Assembly: GCA_022842845.1 (NCBI GenBank)
Contig: JALHOT010000021.1
Span: 1-47,549 of the forward strand
Source: Cyclobacteriaceae bacterium
GTDB lineage: Bacteria; Bacteroidota; Bacteroidia; Cytophagales; Cyclobacteriaceae
Direction: 5' to 3'
Length of the DNA stretch: 47,549 nt
Under the pieces are notes generated by a model. It did no database searches. It was given only the letters and a program-made list of their open reading frames with translations, and was not told the origin of the DNA. This document shows, in pieces, positions 25,813-34,103 of this stretch; within the stretch, counting starts at the first letter, position 1, and the number at the start of each line of letters is the position of its first letter. The translations under genes were made by a program, and so were the position numbers.

Positions 25813-26268
25813 ATGAAAAGAATTGCTCTCTTCCCGGGGTCCTTTGATCCATTTACCAAAGGTCATGAAGATATTGTTTTGCGTGGTCTCCACATCTTTG
25901 ATGAGATCATCATAGCTATTGGCTACAACAGTGCCAAGAGTAATCGCTATTTTGATGTAAAGCTGATGGTGGAAAAGATCCAGGAAACCTTCAGCCAATA
26001 TTCATCTATCAAAGTAGAAACATATGCAGAGCTAACTGCTGAGTTTGCCAGAAAGCATGACGCTAAATATTTATTAAGAGGTTTGCGCAACACTACAGAT
26101 TTCGAATACGAAAACAGCATTGCTCAAATCAACCGTAAATTGTATGGTGAGCTGGAATCAGTATTCCTTATTACTTCACCGGAATTTGCCTGGATTAACT
26201 CATCTATCATTCGCGAAGTGCATAAGTACAAGGGAGACGTGACGCAATTTCTGCCTTATACACTTTGA
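25813..26268 (+). CDS. coaD: Pantetheine-phosphate adenylyltransferase
   Basis: 151 residues, normal length. Penultimate step of coenzyme A synthesis: 4'-phosphopantetheine plus ATP gives dephospho-CoA. The nucleotidyltransferase signature is GSFDPFTKGHEDIV (the TxGH motif), with LLRGLRNTTDFEYENSIAQ and SSIIREV (the ISSTxxR equivalent). It is co-directional with DUF3822 and ends 25 bases from the convergent TonB receptor gene; no strong terminator is visible in that gap. Confidence 0.97.
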   Translation: MKRIALFPGSFDPFTKGHEDIVLRGLHIFDEIIIAIGYNSAKSNRYFDVKLMVEKIQETFSQYSSIKVETYAELTAEFARKHDAKYLLRGLRNTTDFEYENSIAQINRKLYGELESVFLITSPEFAWINSSIIREVHKYKGDVTQFLPYTL

Positions 26269-26293
26269 TATAATCCTTGTCTTTTAAAGAATT

Positions 26294-28717
26294 TTATAAT
26301 TTAAGCTGAAGGGTAGTATAGAAAGATCTGCCATCGGAAGGTATGATACCTGGCCCTGGATAGGCATCAGCTCTTCTTGTAAAGTAAGATTGATTTAATA
26401 AATTGTTACAGCTTACTTCAATTGTCCATTTCGAATATTTGTAAGCACAAGAAAAATCCATTACTACGTAAGATGGAATAGCTCCTTCTACTGCTGTGGA
26501 AGATCTTTGAGCATTTGTCGCATCTGAATAATGCTTGTCCACCCAAGAACTCTGTAGACTAAAAGAAAAAGACTTTATAAGTGCCTGCGACCCCATTCTT
26601 AGAATTACCGGTGGCACTAGCTCTACTTTCTTATTAGCTATAGCGCTTTCCTGACTATTAATATAACGTGCATTCAACACTGTTGTATTCAGAAAAGCTG
26701 TCCATTTAAGCATTTTAAAATTGAACATTTCAGCCAACTTAACCTCCGCAAAAGACTCTACACCAATAGTCTGTGCATCAGAAATATTACCCCTAAAGCG
26801 ATAATCGTTGAAAAGTGGGGGTTGGTCAGATCTTAAAACTTGGCCAATTTTTCCATTATAACGCATATAAAATAAAGTAGCCTCTGCAGAAACATACTTC
26901 CACTGTTTGCGTGAACCAATATCTGCTGTGTAGCCGTACTCATCACGTATATTGGGATCGACTACAAGATTAGGATTAACTATACGAAGATCAGAAAAAT
27001 TGATGGCCCTATAGTTCTGTGAAAAATTTGCGTACCACTCGGTAGTCGAGGACGGTTTAAAACTTACGCCAAGCCCTGCAATCACAAAATTTCTCTCCCG
27101 AAGTGAACTATCGGCTACCTTATTTTCTACCACAATATTCCCAGCAGCGTCCAATACTCTTTGTTTATAATACCCTTGTGATCTGGTTCGAATATGTTCA
27201 AAGCGCAAGCCTGGTGTAACACTCCATTTATCAGATAAATTAAAAACATTTTCAACGAAGGCAGCATAATTTCTATTGGGGAACTGATAATCAGAATTTT
27301 CAACATTACCAGGGTTTAGAAAGTAAAAATCAGGACCAGCCTCAGCATTAGCATCTCCTTGTTTTGCTACAGTTGTACCTTCATACAAACGTATACCACC
27401 TAATAAAGCGCTGGTCGATTTACCAAGCTGATAACGATGCAATAGCCTAAGTTCATGCCCAATATTATTGAACTCACCATTGATAAGAGATCTGTTCTCA
27501 CCAAAATCCAACACATTAATACGTTCAAGATTACCGAGGGCCTGACGTTGAGCCATTAAGGTATAAAGCCTGTAGTTTAGTTCTGTGCTTGAAGAGATTT
27601 TATATGTTGACTTCAGTGCTATTAAATTCCAATCAACTTCAAACCAATTTCTATTTCTAAATGACTGACTAGGATTTTGAGAAAACTGCCTGTCAGTTAA
27701 TCCACCTGGTTGTTGTGCCAGGTAATACATTTTTGTGATGTCAAACTGTATATTAAGCCTTTCAAAGGGTGTATAAATAAGTGAAGCATAGGCATTGTAA
27801 TAATCAAAGCCAGCATTTTCCCGGTAGCCATCTCCCTTCTTAATTTGGGCGTATGCATAATAGTTCAATTTACCCTTTCCTATAGTGCCGCCAACAGAAT
27901 TAAAGCTATTGATAAAAGCCCAAGAGCCTAAGGTATTACGACTTGTCCACTCAAACTTCTTCTCTTCATTTCCCTTCTTAAAAATAAAATTGACCAGCCC
28001 GCCAAATTGCGTTCCATATTGTAACGAGGCAGCTCCCCTTACTACTTCAATTCTTTCTAATGCTTCAATGGGTGGTGTATAGTAACTTTCTGGATAACCA
28101 AGTACATCTGCGCTGATATCATAACCGTTTTGGCGCGTGGAGAAATTCGAGGATCGGTTGGGGCTGAGACCACGACCGCCAATACCTAATTGTAATCCAG
28201 CACCATCACTTTCCCAAATATTCAGACCAGTAATCTTTCCAAAAACCTGTCGAGTATTATTAGTAGCAAGGTTAGCTGTCAGATCGTTAATTTGTATTAC
28301 TTCATTTTTTTTTCCTTCATAAATACCAAAATCATGGATAGTATTCAATCTATCTAAACCAAGTACTTTGGTCCTTTCTCCTTTAATTGCTACCTCAGTT
28401 AATGTTGTGGTAAGCGGCTCAAGTTGAAATGATAACGCCACCACTGATTTATCCACAATAACAATTTGTTGTATTGATGCCATATCCTCCAGAAATACGA
28501 TCAAAGTGTATTTTCCGTAGGGTAACATGGGTATTTGAAAAAATCCATTAACATCAGACTCAACAGAAATATTTTGATCGCGAAGTACGATACTTACACC
28601 CGCCAATGCTGTAAGAGATTCTGCATGGGTTACTGTACCTTGAATGCGCCCCACTTGACCATAACAAAAAAGGTGAGTAGAAAATAAAAAAAATAATATC
28701 AAAAAAGTAACACGCAT
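26294..28717 (-). CDS. FecA-like TonB-dependent outer-membrane receptor
   Basis: 807 residues. Signal peptide (to about residue 20), then a carboxypeptidase-regulatory-like domain (GRIQGTVTHAESLTALAGVS) that precedes many Bacteroidota receptors. The plug domain contains RQVFGKITGLNIWES, GIGGRGLSPNRSSNFSTRQN and ERIEVVRGAASLQYGTQFGG, close to ferric dicitrate-type FecA plugs. A 22-strand barrel ends in the aromatic-rich YTTLQLKL. It lacks a SusD partner, so carbohydrate uptake is unlikely. It is last in an operon with an HTTM/VKGC-like membrane enzyme nine bases upstream, an imelysin and a DUF4856 lipoprotein, which points to uptake of iron or an iron complex. Ligand not determined. Confidence 0.92.
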   Translation of the reverse strand: MRVTFLILFFLFSTHLFCYGQVGRIQGTVTHAESLTALAGVSIVLRDQNISVESDVNGFFQIPMLPYGKYTLIVFLEDMASIQQIVIVDKSVVALSFQLEPLTTTLTEVAIKGERTKVLGLDRLNTIHDFGIYEGKKNEVIQINDLTANLATNNTRQVFGKITGLNIWESDGAGLQLGIGGRGLSPNRSSNFSTRQNGYDISADVLGYPESYYTPPIEALERIEVVRGAASLQYGTQFGGLVNFIFKKGNEEKKFEWTSRNTLGSWAFINSFNSVGGTIGKGKLNYYAYAQIKKGDGYRENAGFDYYNAYASLIYTPFERLNIQFDITKMYYLAQQPGGLTDRQFSQNPSQSFRNRNWFEVDWNLIALKSTYKISSSTELNYRLYTLMAQRQALGNLERINVLDFGENRSLINGEFNNIGHELRLLHRYQLGKSTSALLGGIRLYEGTTVAKQGDANAEAGPDFYFLNPGNVENSDYQFPNRNYAAFVENVFNLSDKWSVTPGLRFEHIRTRSQGYYKQRVLDAAGNIVVENKVADSSLRERNFVIAGLGVSFKPSSTTEWYANFSQNYRAINFSDLRIVNPNLVVDPNIRDEYGYTADIGSRKQWKYVSAEATLFYMRYNGKIGQVLRSDQPPLFNDYRFRGNISDAQTIGVESFAEVKLAEMFNFKMLKWTAFLNTTVLNARYINSQESAIANKKVELVPPVILRMGSQALIKSFSFSLQSSWVDKHYSDATNAQRSSTAVEGAIPSYVVMDFSCAYKYSKWTIEVSCNNLLNQSYFTRRADAYPGPGIIPSDGRSFYTTLQLKL

Positions 28718-28726
28718 TTGTAGCTA

Positions 28727-30049
28727 TTAAGGCATTATCCAGTTTTTAGTTTTCCAAGTATCTTCCAATGCGGCAATATTTACTGTTGGATCAATCAAGA
28801 GCCTGCTAGGGGCCCCATTCAATGTTACATACACTTCTGCTCTTACCAATGGATCATTCAGACCACGCTTGATAAATTCGGCTCTCAGAAATTTCGCATA
28901 TTGGAGTATCATATCTGGTTGCATAGCCATCTGTTTTTCCTGATGACTATTCAGGAATTCCGAATTATCAACTACTCCTTCCCTATTTGTAAGCGAATCT
29001 TTAACATAGAATGTTGCTGTACCTGCCTTTTCCATCAACATTACTCTCCATGAAAATCTGTACCCCTCTTCGGTCCAAAAAATATTGCCAGGGTATAGGA
29101 TGTATCTCCACGGAAAAAGCAGATGAAAAACAACAAAACAGATCAAAACCACTTTAACAAAAGTGGGTGTAGTATACGAATGGTTAAAGACAGTAGAGTT
29201 ACCAACATATCCGATTAACTTCTGAATACTCAATAAAAGCTTGTGATGCCATTCAGGAGAAAAAAAGATCAGGCTTGCACTGATCATAACGACAGGAAAA
29301 ACGCCAATCTGAAATAAAACGCCTGTAATAGCATGAAAGAAAACTAACGTAATCCAGGCAAAAATTCTTGTTGGCTTATATAACAAAAGAAAAAAAACGG
29401 AACAATCGAATAACATACCAGCCCAGCTGAAAGCATAAGCAATCCATTCTTGACTTAGTAAGTTTCCAACGACAGGTAAGTGATGATGGGCAGGCAACCA
29501 TATTTTTAATGGCATCGCTTCCATAAGCCAATGATCATTAATCTTAGCAAGGCCGGCAAAGGTATAAACCAGCGCAATCATGAATTGCAGCACCGCTATG
29601 GTCCACCAAGGAGTAAAATTCTCAGAAGGTACGCTCTTTCGCCAAACATCGTAAGAAAAGTACCGATTGGCAGGAAGGAGAATTAACAAGAGGGAAACCC
29701 AACTAACAAAGTAATAATGGTTTAGGTAATATGTAATATCGATTAGTTCTACGTAAGTAAACGAAAGAAAAAATACGATTGCCGATAGTCGATAAAAAGC
29801 ACCAAGCATAATACCTAATGCAGCAAAGAGCATCAAGGCATGTAGTGTATACATGAGCCAAGGTGGCCCCACCTTAATCCAAGAAAAACCATAATAAGTA
29901 AAATGTATGATTGGATCTATGTAATGGTCGTCAATCCAACCAAGGGATATAAATCGAATGGTACTGAGTAGCATTACCAATCCGAATAGAATCCTGAATG
30001 TAACTAAAGGGTAAACAAGTACTGGTGTATCTAATTTTGCTAGCCGCAT
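28727..30049 (-). CDS. HTTM protein, full-length homologue of vitamin K-dependent gamma-glutamyl carboxylase
   Basis: 440 residues with about eight transmembrane helices in the first 330. Two segments line up, from memory, with the active site of human gamma-glutamyl carboxylase: NHYYFVSWVSLLLILLPAN with H111 (human H160 region) and AGLAKINDHW with K169 (human AGVKKLDADW, catalytic base K218). The soluble C-terminal part also matches the human enzyme (EGYRFSWRVM, DMILQYAKFL, LIDPTVNI), so this is more than a generic HTTM fold. The human enzyme carboxylates glutamates using reduced vitamin K; Bacteroidota normally make menaquinone, a possible cofactor. A Leptospira homologue is reported to have altered activity, so carboxylation here is unproven. 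It lies between imelysin (two-base gap) and TonB receptor genes. Confidence 0.87.
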   Translation of the reverse strand: MRLAKLDTPVLVYPLVTFRILFGLVMLLSTIRFISLGWIDDHYIDPIIHFTYYGFSWIKVGPPWLMYTLHALMLFAALGIMLGAFYRLSAIVFFLSFTYVELIDITYYLNHYYFVSWVSLLLILLPANRYFSYDVWRKSVPSENFTPWWTIAVLQFMIALVYTFAGLAKINDHWLMEAMPLKIWLPAHHHLPVVGNLLSQEWIAYAFSWAGMLFDCSVFFLLLYKPTRIFAWITLVFFHAITGVLFQIGVFPVVMISASLIFFSPEWHHKLLLSIQKLIGYVGNSTVFNHSYTTPTFVKVVLICFVVFHLLFPWRYILYPGNIFWTEEGYRFSWRVMLMEKAGTATFYVKDSLTNREGVVDNSEFLNSHQEKQMAMQPDMILQYAKFLRAEFIKRGLNDPLVRAEVYVTLNGAPSRLLIDPTVNIAALEDTWKTKNWIMP

Positions 30050-30051
30050 AA

Positions 30052-31143
30052 TTAATCACCATCACCGCTTGCAAAAGTAATTGCAATCCCCAAAAGTGAT
30101 GACAGATCACTTTTGAAATATCTTGTTTGTTTTTGCAATTCAATACTCAAAATATCAAGTGATTGCTTGTTTGTAGTAATTTGTTGAGAGAAACTTGGTA
30201 GATTGGGTAAATTGATAATAGTATTGTCGACCATCGTCATTTGTTGCTCAGTTGCTTTTATCAACTCCTTCCCACCTGAAACATTTTCCAGGTATTCATA
30301 GAAACCTACTCCCGCTTCGCCATGTCTACTTGTGCCATACCAAATCGATTTCATGGCCATCCAATGTTGCTGGATACCTAATAAAGATCTGCCGCTATAG
30401 TAGGCCTCTACCTTTGCAGGTTCTGATTGTGTCTGCCCTGCTCTCAATCCTAAAGGAAGTGTAACTTTAAAGTTCTTTAATGCCTCAAAACTTTTTACAA
30501 ATTCGTTATACAACTCTGAGGTTGAAGAGCCAGCATCGGTACAAAAAAAAGCAATAAAAGCAGGCTTGTACACCCCTCCCCATTCGGAAAGTACAGATTG
30601 CACTTTTGATCTTATGTTTTGAAGTAGTGCCAATGAGAATTTCTTTCTATTCTCACTTGCCATTGATGCTACAAGTGCCTGCTGATTATTATCTACTCTG
30701 AATAATAAATATTCTAAGGCAAAAATACCTCTGGCATCCCGGTTGAAGTCATTAAGATTAAATGTGCCACTTTGGAGTATCCCCTCCACTTTTGTTTCGC
30801 TTACCGGAAACGTTCCAATTTCTTCAGTCAGACTTTTTTCCAAACCGTCCTCACCAGCGGGTCCAAAGTTAAAGGCAGTTGCCCATTGCCAATCTGTGTA
30901 CAAAACAACCCAGTCTTGCTGCGCTAGTATGAGAGTTTCAATGGTGGGATTATTGGTAAAATTTCTAAGTGACGATTCGAGTTTGGCGGAAGAATTATCC
31001 AACTGTTGATAAGATGGAATAATAAGATTATCTGCTATCTCTGTAAGCAATAATGTTCTGTTAAAAGAATCACCAACATTTTCACTTCCATTACAAGCAA
31101 CTAATCCAAATGCAAATACCAATACAATGAATCTATTCTTCAT
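30052..31143 (-). CDS. Imelysin (peptidase M75) family lipoprotein
   Basis: 363 residues from the ATG at 31143; a TTG six bases earlier is also in frame. Lipoprotein signal with cysteine 17 in GLVAC. The imelysin fold is two helical bundles; the conserved segment RGIFALEYLLFR corresponds to the family's ALEYLLF core, and the N-terminal half has FNFGPAGEDGLEKSLTEEIG. The GxHxxE motif of classic imelysins is not evident. Imelysin-like proteins are iron-regulated and thought to bind iron or haem rather than act as peptidases. Here it is anchored in a membrane by lipid and co-transcribed with an outer-membrane receptor, which supports capture of iron. Confidence 0.88.
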   Translation of the reverse strand: MKNRFIVLVFAFGLVACNGSENVGDSFNRTLLLTEIADNLIIPSYQQLDNSSAKLESSLRNFTNNPTIETLILAQQDWVVLYTDWQWATAFNFGPAGEDGLEKSLTEEIGTFPVSETKVEGILQSGTFNLNDFNRDARGIFALEYLLFRVDNNQQALVASMASENRKKFSLALLQNIRSKVQSVLSEWGGVYKPAFIAFFCTDAGSSTSELYNEFVKSFEALKNFKVTLPLGLRAGQTQSEPAKVEAYYSGRSLLGIQQHWMAMKSIWYGTSRHGEAGVGFYEYLENVSGGKELIKATEQQMTMVDNTIINLPNLPSFSQQITTNKQSLDILSIELQKQTRYFKSDLSSLLGIAITFASGDGD

Positions 31144-31234
31144 ATCCAAAAATCAACTTTGACTCACTTGATACCAAACTTTTTTTAAGCAGTCTTGAAG
31201 GTTACATCTACATGCTCAATACAATAACGAATAA

Positions 31235-32350
31235 TTATCTTTGTTGTTCGCTTACCCAGTTTTTCTTAAAATCCTCGATCTGTTGATCAGTAAATCCGTA
31301 AATTCCTTTAAGCTTAGTAATTACCTGTTGCAGCTTTGGTAATTGGTTAACGGGATCTGTGATAAACAAATAAGACGTTGGTGTTGCATTGTATGGTGCA
31401 TTTAATAGAACCAATATTTCATCAATCTCAGCATCAGTAATTATTTTATGTTGTTGCGGTATTGTACGCCATCCATGCGTAAAGCCAACAGCCTCGCCAT
31501 AAGCATGCAATGCATTAGCTTTTTGTACCACGGTTGGAGAGGTAGCACTCATAATTGATATCACAGCATGGCAATAGTTAATGATCGTTGCTGCATTCAC
31601 TTTTTCCCACGTTTCTTTGATGGATTCCGCTGCCTGCTGTTGTTCAACTTCATATTCATTACCAGCCTTTACAGCAGCCTGCAATTTGATAAAGTCATTT
31701 TTCAATTGTGTGTAAAAACCATTTCCATCATTTTTATCTCTTCGGGCAGCATAAACTGCTGCTAATTTATCTGGTTGAGTATGCTTTGTTGCATCACTGC
31801 TGCTTGGAAAAGATGGATTAGCGCCAAAGATGGCTAATACTTTATCGGAAGTACTATTATCTAACGGTCCACTTAATAAGTTTATGGCATGATGGTAGAG
31901 TAAAGAACCAAACTGTCCCTTTTCTATGAGTTGCTCTAATTCAAGTCCGTTTTCATCGAATAAATAACCTCCGTAAACACCACCTTGTGCTACAGGTGTA
32001 CCTGGTGTATACGTAGTACCACTAGCCTTGCTCAATTCGTTAAAAAAACCATTCGTTCCCTCTAATCTTCCAGCATAATATGCTGTGTTTAAAGATTTGA
32101 TTGTTGGGTTGCCCGCATTGTATAATTCAAGCAGTGTTGCATTATTAACGATCGTTCCTGAAACACGTGCTTTTTTAGTCTCGTTAACCAAAGCAATGAG
32201 TTGGTTCGTCACTGCTAGTTCAGTGCTGGCGTTTGTTATAAAATCTACTCCATTGTATTCGCTTGGAATGATAAGCGGATCTTTTTCTGATTCGCAGGCA
32301 GTAGATAAACCTGCCATGATGATAGTGAGTACAAAAGTAAGTTTTCTCAT
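31235..32350 (-). CDS. DUF4856 family lipoprotein, first gene of the iron-type operon
   Basis: 371 residues. Lipoprotein signal with lipobox LSTAC, cysteine 19, followed by acidic residues (CESEKDP), a composition that in Bacteroidota can direct lipoproteins to the cell surface. SEYNGVDFITNAS opens the mature domain and GLELEQLIEKGQFGSLLYHH with a downstream helical region fits DUF4856, which often neighbours imelysin genes. Function is unknown; association suggests a surface partner in metal capture. It follows the promoter directly, and a DtxR-like palindrome lies just 5-24 bases before its ATG. An 91-base gap to the imelysin gene holds no clear extra promoter. Confidence 0.75.
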   Translation of the reverse strand: MRKLTFVLTIIMAGLSTACESEKDPLIIPSEYNGVDFITNASTELAVTNQLIALVNETKKARVSGTIVNNATLLELYNAGNPTIKSLNTAYYAGRLEGTNGFFNELSKASGTTYTPGTPVAQGGVYGGYLFDENGLELEQLIEKGQFGSLLYHHAINLLSGPLDNSTSDKVLAIFGANPSFPSSSDATKHTQPDKLAAVYAARRDKNDGNGFYTQLKNDFIKLQAAVKAGNEYEVEQQQAAESIKETWEKVNAATIINYCHAVISIMSATSPTVVQKANALHAYGEAVGFTHGWRTIPQQHKIITDAEIDEILVLLNAPYNATPTSYLFITDPVNQLPKLQQVITKLKGIYGFTDQQIEDFKKNWVSEQQR

Positions 32351-32355
32351 AATTC

Positions 32356-32374
32356 TTAGTTAGACTAATTCTAA
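32356..32374. promoter_or_regulatory. DtxR/IdeR-like operator before the DUF4856-imelysin-HTTM-TonB operon
   Basis: The 19-mer TTAGTTAGACTAATTCTAA has outer TTAG and CTAA arms 11 bases apart and an inner TTAG-A-CTAA palindrome. The known DtxR/IdeR consensus has the same 19-bp length and the same TTAG/CTAA ends. It lies directly downstream of the -7 box, covering the likely transcription start, an expected place for a repressor. No Fur-type box was seen. Confidence 0.5.
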
Positions 32375-32382
32375 ATATGCTG

Positions 32383-32414
32383 CAAGTATAGAGCCTGTTT
32401 AGAATTATTCCAAA
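32383..32414 (-). promoter_or_regulatory. Bacteroidota-type promoter of the iron-type operon
   Basis: On the minus strand, TTTG (32414-32411) and TATACTTG (32390-32383) are separated by exactly 20 bases. The -7 box differs from TAnnTTTG at one base. The -33 box touches the stop codon of the upstream Nudix gene. Transcription should begin near 32376, next to the palindromic operator. Confidence 0.68.
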
Positions 32415-33059
32415 TTAAGAATGAGGAAATTCAACTTCTTGTAAAATAAATCGTAACTCATTGATAATCATTGCCGTAGCCCCCCACACAATCTGATTTT
32501 CAACCTCAAAATGAGGGGCCAACATTTTATAACGGCCAGCAGCTAGAATTTCCTTTTCTCGGATAGCACTTTCTTGGAGCAAAGCCTTGAGATCACCTTT
32601 TAGGATACTTTCTACTTCGTGCTGATCAGCGACAAATTGAGGTTGCCTGGAGGCGAAAGCCACAACAGGCGTTACCATAAAATTACTGGGCATTACAAAA
32701 AACTCGCTCAAAGCCCCGATCACTTCTATTTCTGCTCGAATCACACCAATCTCTTCCTCACCTTCGCGCAAAGCTGTTTCGATCAAAGTCTCACCTGGTT
32801 CAGCTTTTCCTCCTGGTAAACTTACCTGACCACTATGCGCCCCCAGGTATTCTGGCCTTTTAATTAATGGGAATTTAATAAGACCTTCCTCTTCATATAA
32901 GAGAATAAGCACGCTGCCGGGCTTTGGTGGAATTTTGTGTGTAAAATCAGGAATCAAGGAACCGCTGGGCCTGGCGCGCAGCGGTTCATGGGCAATGGCT
33001 GCCGGCAAAGGTTCCTTCAGCCTTTGTTGTAAATAGGTTACAAGCTTTTCTAGTTTCAT
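32415..33059 (-). CDS. CoA pyrophosphatase-type Nudix hydrolase
   Basis: 214 residues. The Nudix box GGKAEPGETLIETALREGEE continues EIGV and is complete. It is preceded by the HSGQVSLPGG segment and KRPEYLGAH, which match the UPF0035 motif of NudL/YeaB-type CoA diphosphatases that cleave CoA into 3',5'-ADP and phosphopantetheine. The start overlaps the end of the upstream TPR lipoprotein gene by four bases. Substrate assignment is from family motif, not tested. Confidence 0.88.
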   Translation of the reverse strand: MKLEKLVTYLQQRLKEPLPAAIAHEPLRARPSGSLIPDFTHKIPPKPGSVLILLYEEEGLIKFPLIKRPEYLGAHSGQVSLPGGKAEPGETLIETALREGEEEIGVIRAEIEVIGALSEFFVMPSNFMVTPVVAFASRQPQFVADQHEVESILKGDLKALLQESAIREKEILAAGRYKMLAPHFEVENQIVWGATAMIINELRFILQEVEFPHS

Positions 33060-34003
33060 TTGCCAGCTAAACCCTTTTGAGCTTCTATGAGGTACAGATC
33101 TAAACCCTCTACAAAGTCGTCCATGCGTTGCGATTGTTGTAATAATCGTAAAGCATTTTCGTAGTCCTTTAGTTTCAAATAATAAATTCCTTTGTTGCGA
33201 TACGCCCAGGCATTATTGGGATCTAGAAAAATACTTTGATTAATATCCGTCAATGCCTCATCTAAATTTCCTTCCAATAGATGAATGTAGCCTCTGTTAT
33301 TAAGTGCATAGGCATCATCTTTATCAAGCGATAGGGCAGTATTAAGGGCCGACATGGCATCGGCTCTGTTGTTTAAAGCTAATTCAACAAGTGCCAGGGT
33401 ATTATAAGCATTTATAATGGAATCATCTTTTTGAATAGATACTTCCAATAAATGTTTTGCACTATCATATCGCTGTTGATAGTAAGCAACCGTTGCCAGA
33501 TTTACCATTACCTCTACATTATCTGATGAAGCGCGAAAAGCCTTCTCGAAACTTTTTTTTGCTTTATCAAAACTGCGCAGTTTGGTATAGATCAGGCCCT
33601 CTGTAAAGTGTAAAGGAAAAGTATCAGGCTTTACTGACCTCACTTTATTCAAATCCTGTAAAGCACTGAAATATTCTTTGAGTTCATAGTAAGTATTAGC
33701 CCTGTTAAAATAAACGGGCAGGTAATCTGGTTGGCAATTAACTACGGCAGAATAATAGTCGAGCGCCTGCGGAAATCGATTTTGATTAAAATAGATGGTG
33801 CCACTATTATTCAAAGCATCCACAAAGCAGGAGTCGAGCTTGAGAGATTGTTCAAAGTAATACAAAGCCTGTTGACTGTTACCTTTGATTAAGGCTTCGT
33901 TACCTTTCAGCAAAAAGCGCTGTAACTTAGTTTCGGTAGATTCAAGGCAACTAACAAGGAGCCATGAGCTAAGAATAATAAGGAGTATGCCTTTAAATTT
34001 CAT
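33056..34003 (-). CDS. TPR-repeat lipoprotein
   Basis: 315 residues from the ATG at 34003, chosen because it opens a lipoprotein signal (MKFKGILLIILSSWLLVSC, cysteine 19); in-frame codons further upstream would run into the divergent gene. The rest is about seven tetratricopeptide repeats, for example ALDYYSAVVNCQPDYLPVYF, AWAYRNKGIYYLKLKDYENA and ALNNRGYIHLLEGNLDEALT. TPR lipoproteins act as scaffolds for protein assemblies, and some in this phylum assist T9SS or outer-membrane functions. Translationally coupled to the Nudix gene (ATGA). A -7 box is present upstream at 34023-34030. Confidence 0.88.
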   Translation of the reverse strand: MKFKGILLIILSSWLLVSCLESTETKLQRFLLKGNEALIKGNSQQALYYFEQSLKLDSCFVDALNNSGTIYFNQNRFPQALDYYSAVVNCQPDYLPVYFNRANTYYELKEYFSALQDLNKVRSVKPDTFPLHFTEGLIYTKLRSFDKAKKSFEKAFRASSDNVEVMVNLATVAYYQQRYDSAKHLLEVSIQKDDSIINAYNTLALVELALNNRADAMSALNTALSLDKDDAYALNNRGYIHLLEGNLDEALTDINQSIFLDPNNAWAYRNKGIYYLKLKDYENALRLLQQSQRMDDFVEGLDLYLIEAQKGLAGK

Positions 34004-34022
34004 GCTGAAGAATAATCGATTA

Positions 34023-34030
34023 CAAAAATA
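34023..34030 (-). promoter_or_regulatory. -7 element (TATTTTTG) for the TPR lipoprotein gene
   Basis: On the minus strand this is a perfect TAnnTTTG match about 20 bases before the ATG at 34003. No -33 TTG at the usual spacing. Confidence 0.4.
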
Positions 34031-34103
34031 CGTCTTAGTCCTGTTAATTTGAGCGTTACAACACCTTTGTTTGATAGGCATATTTAGATTAAGTTGCCAT
34101 GGT

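Noticed and set aside
30743-31009. Plus-strand open frame inside the imelysin gene
   Set aside because: Antisense shadow of a conserved gene; no start signal or family motif.
16865-34099. Shared TAAGTTGCC with an upstream TTTG before the DUF58 and TPR/HTH genes
   Set aside because: The spacing (20-21 bases) is promoter-like, but the box departs from TAnnTTTG at two places and two cases are too few to call.
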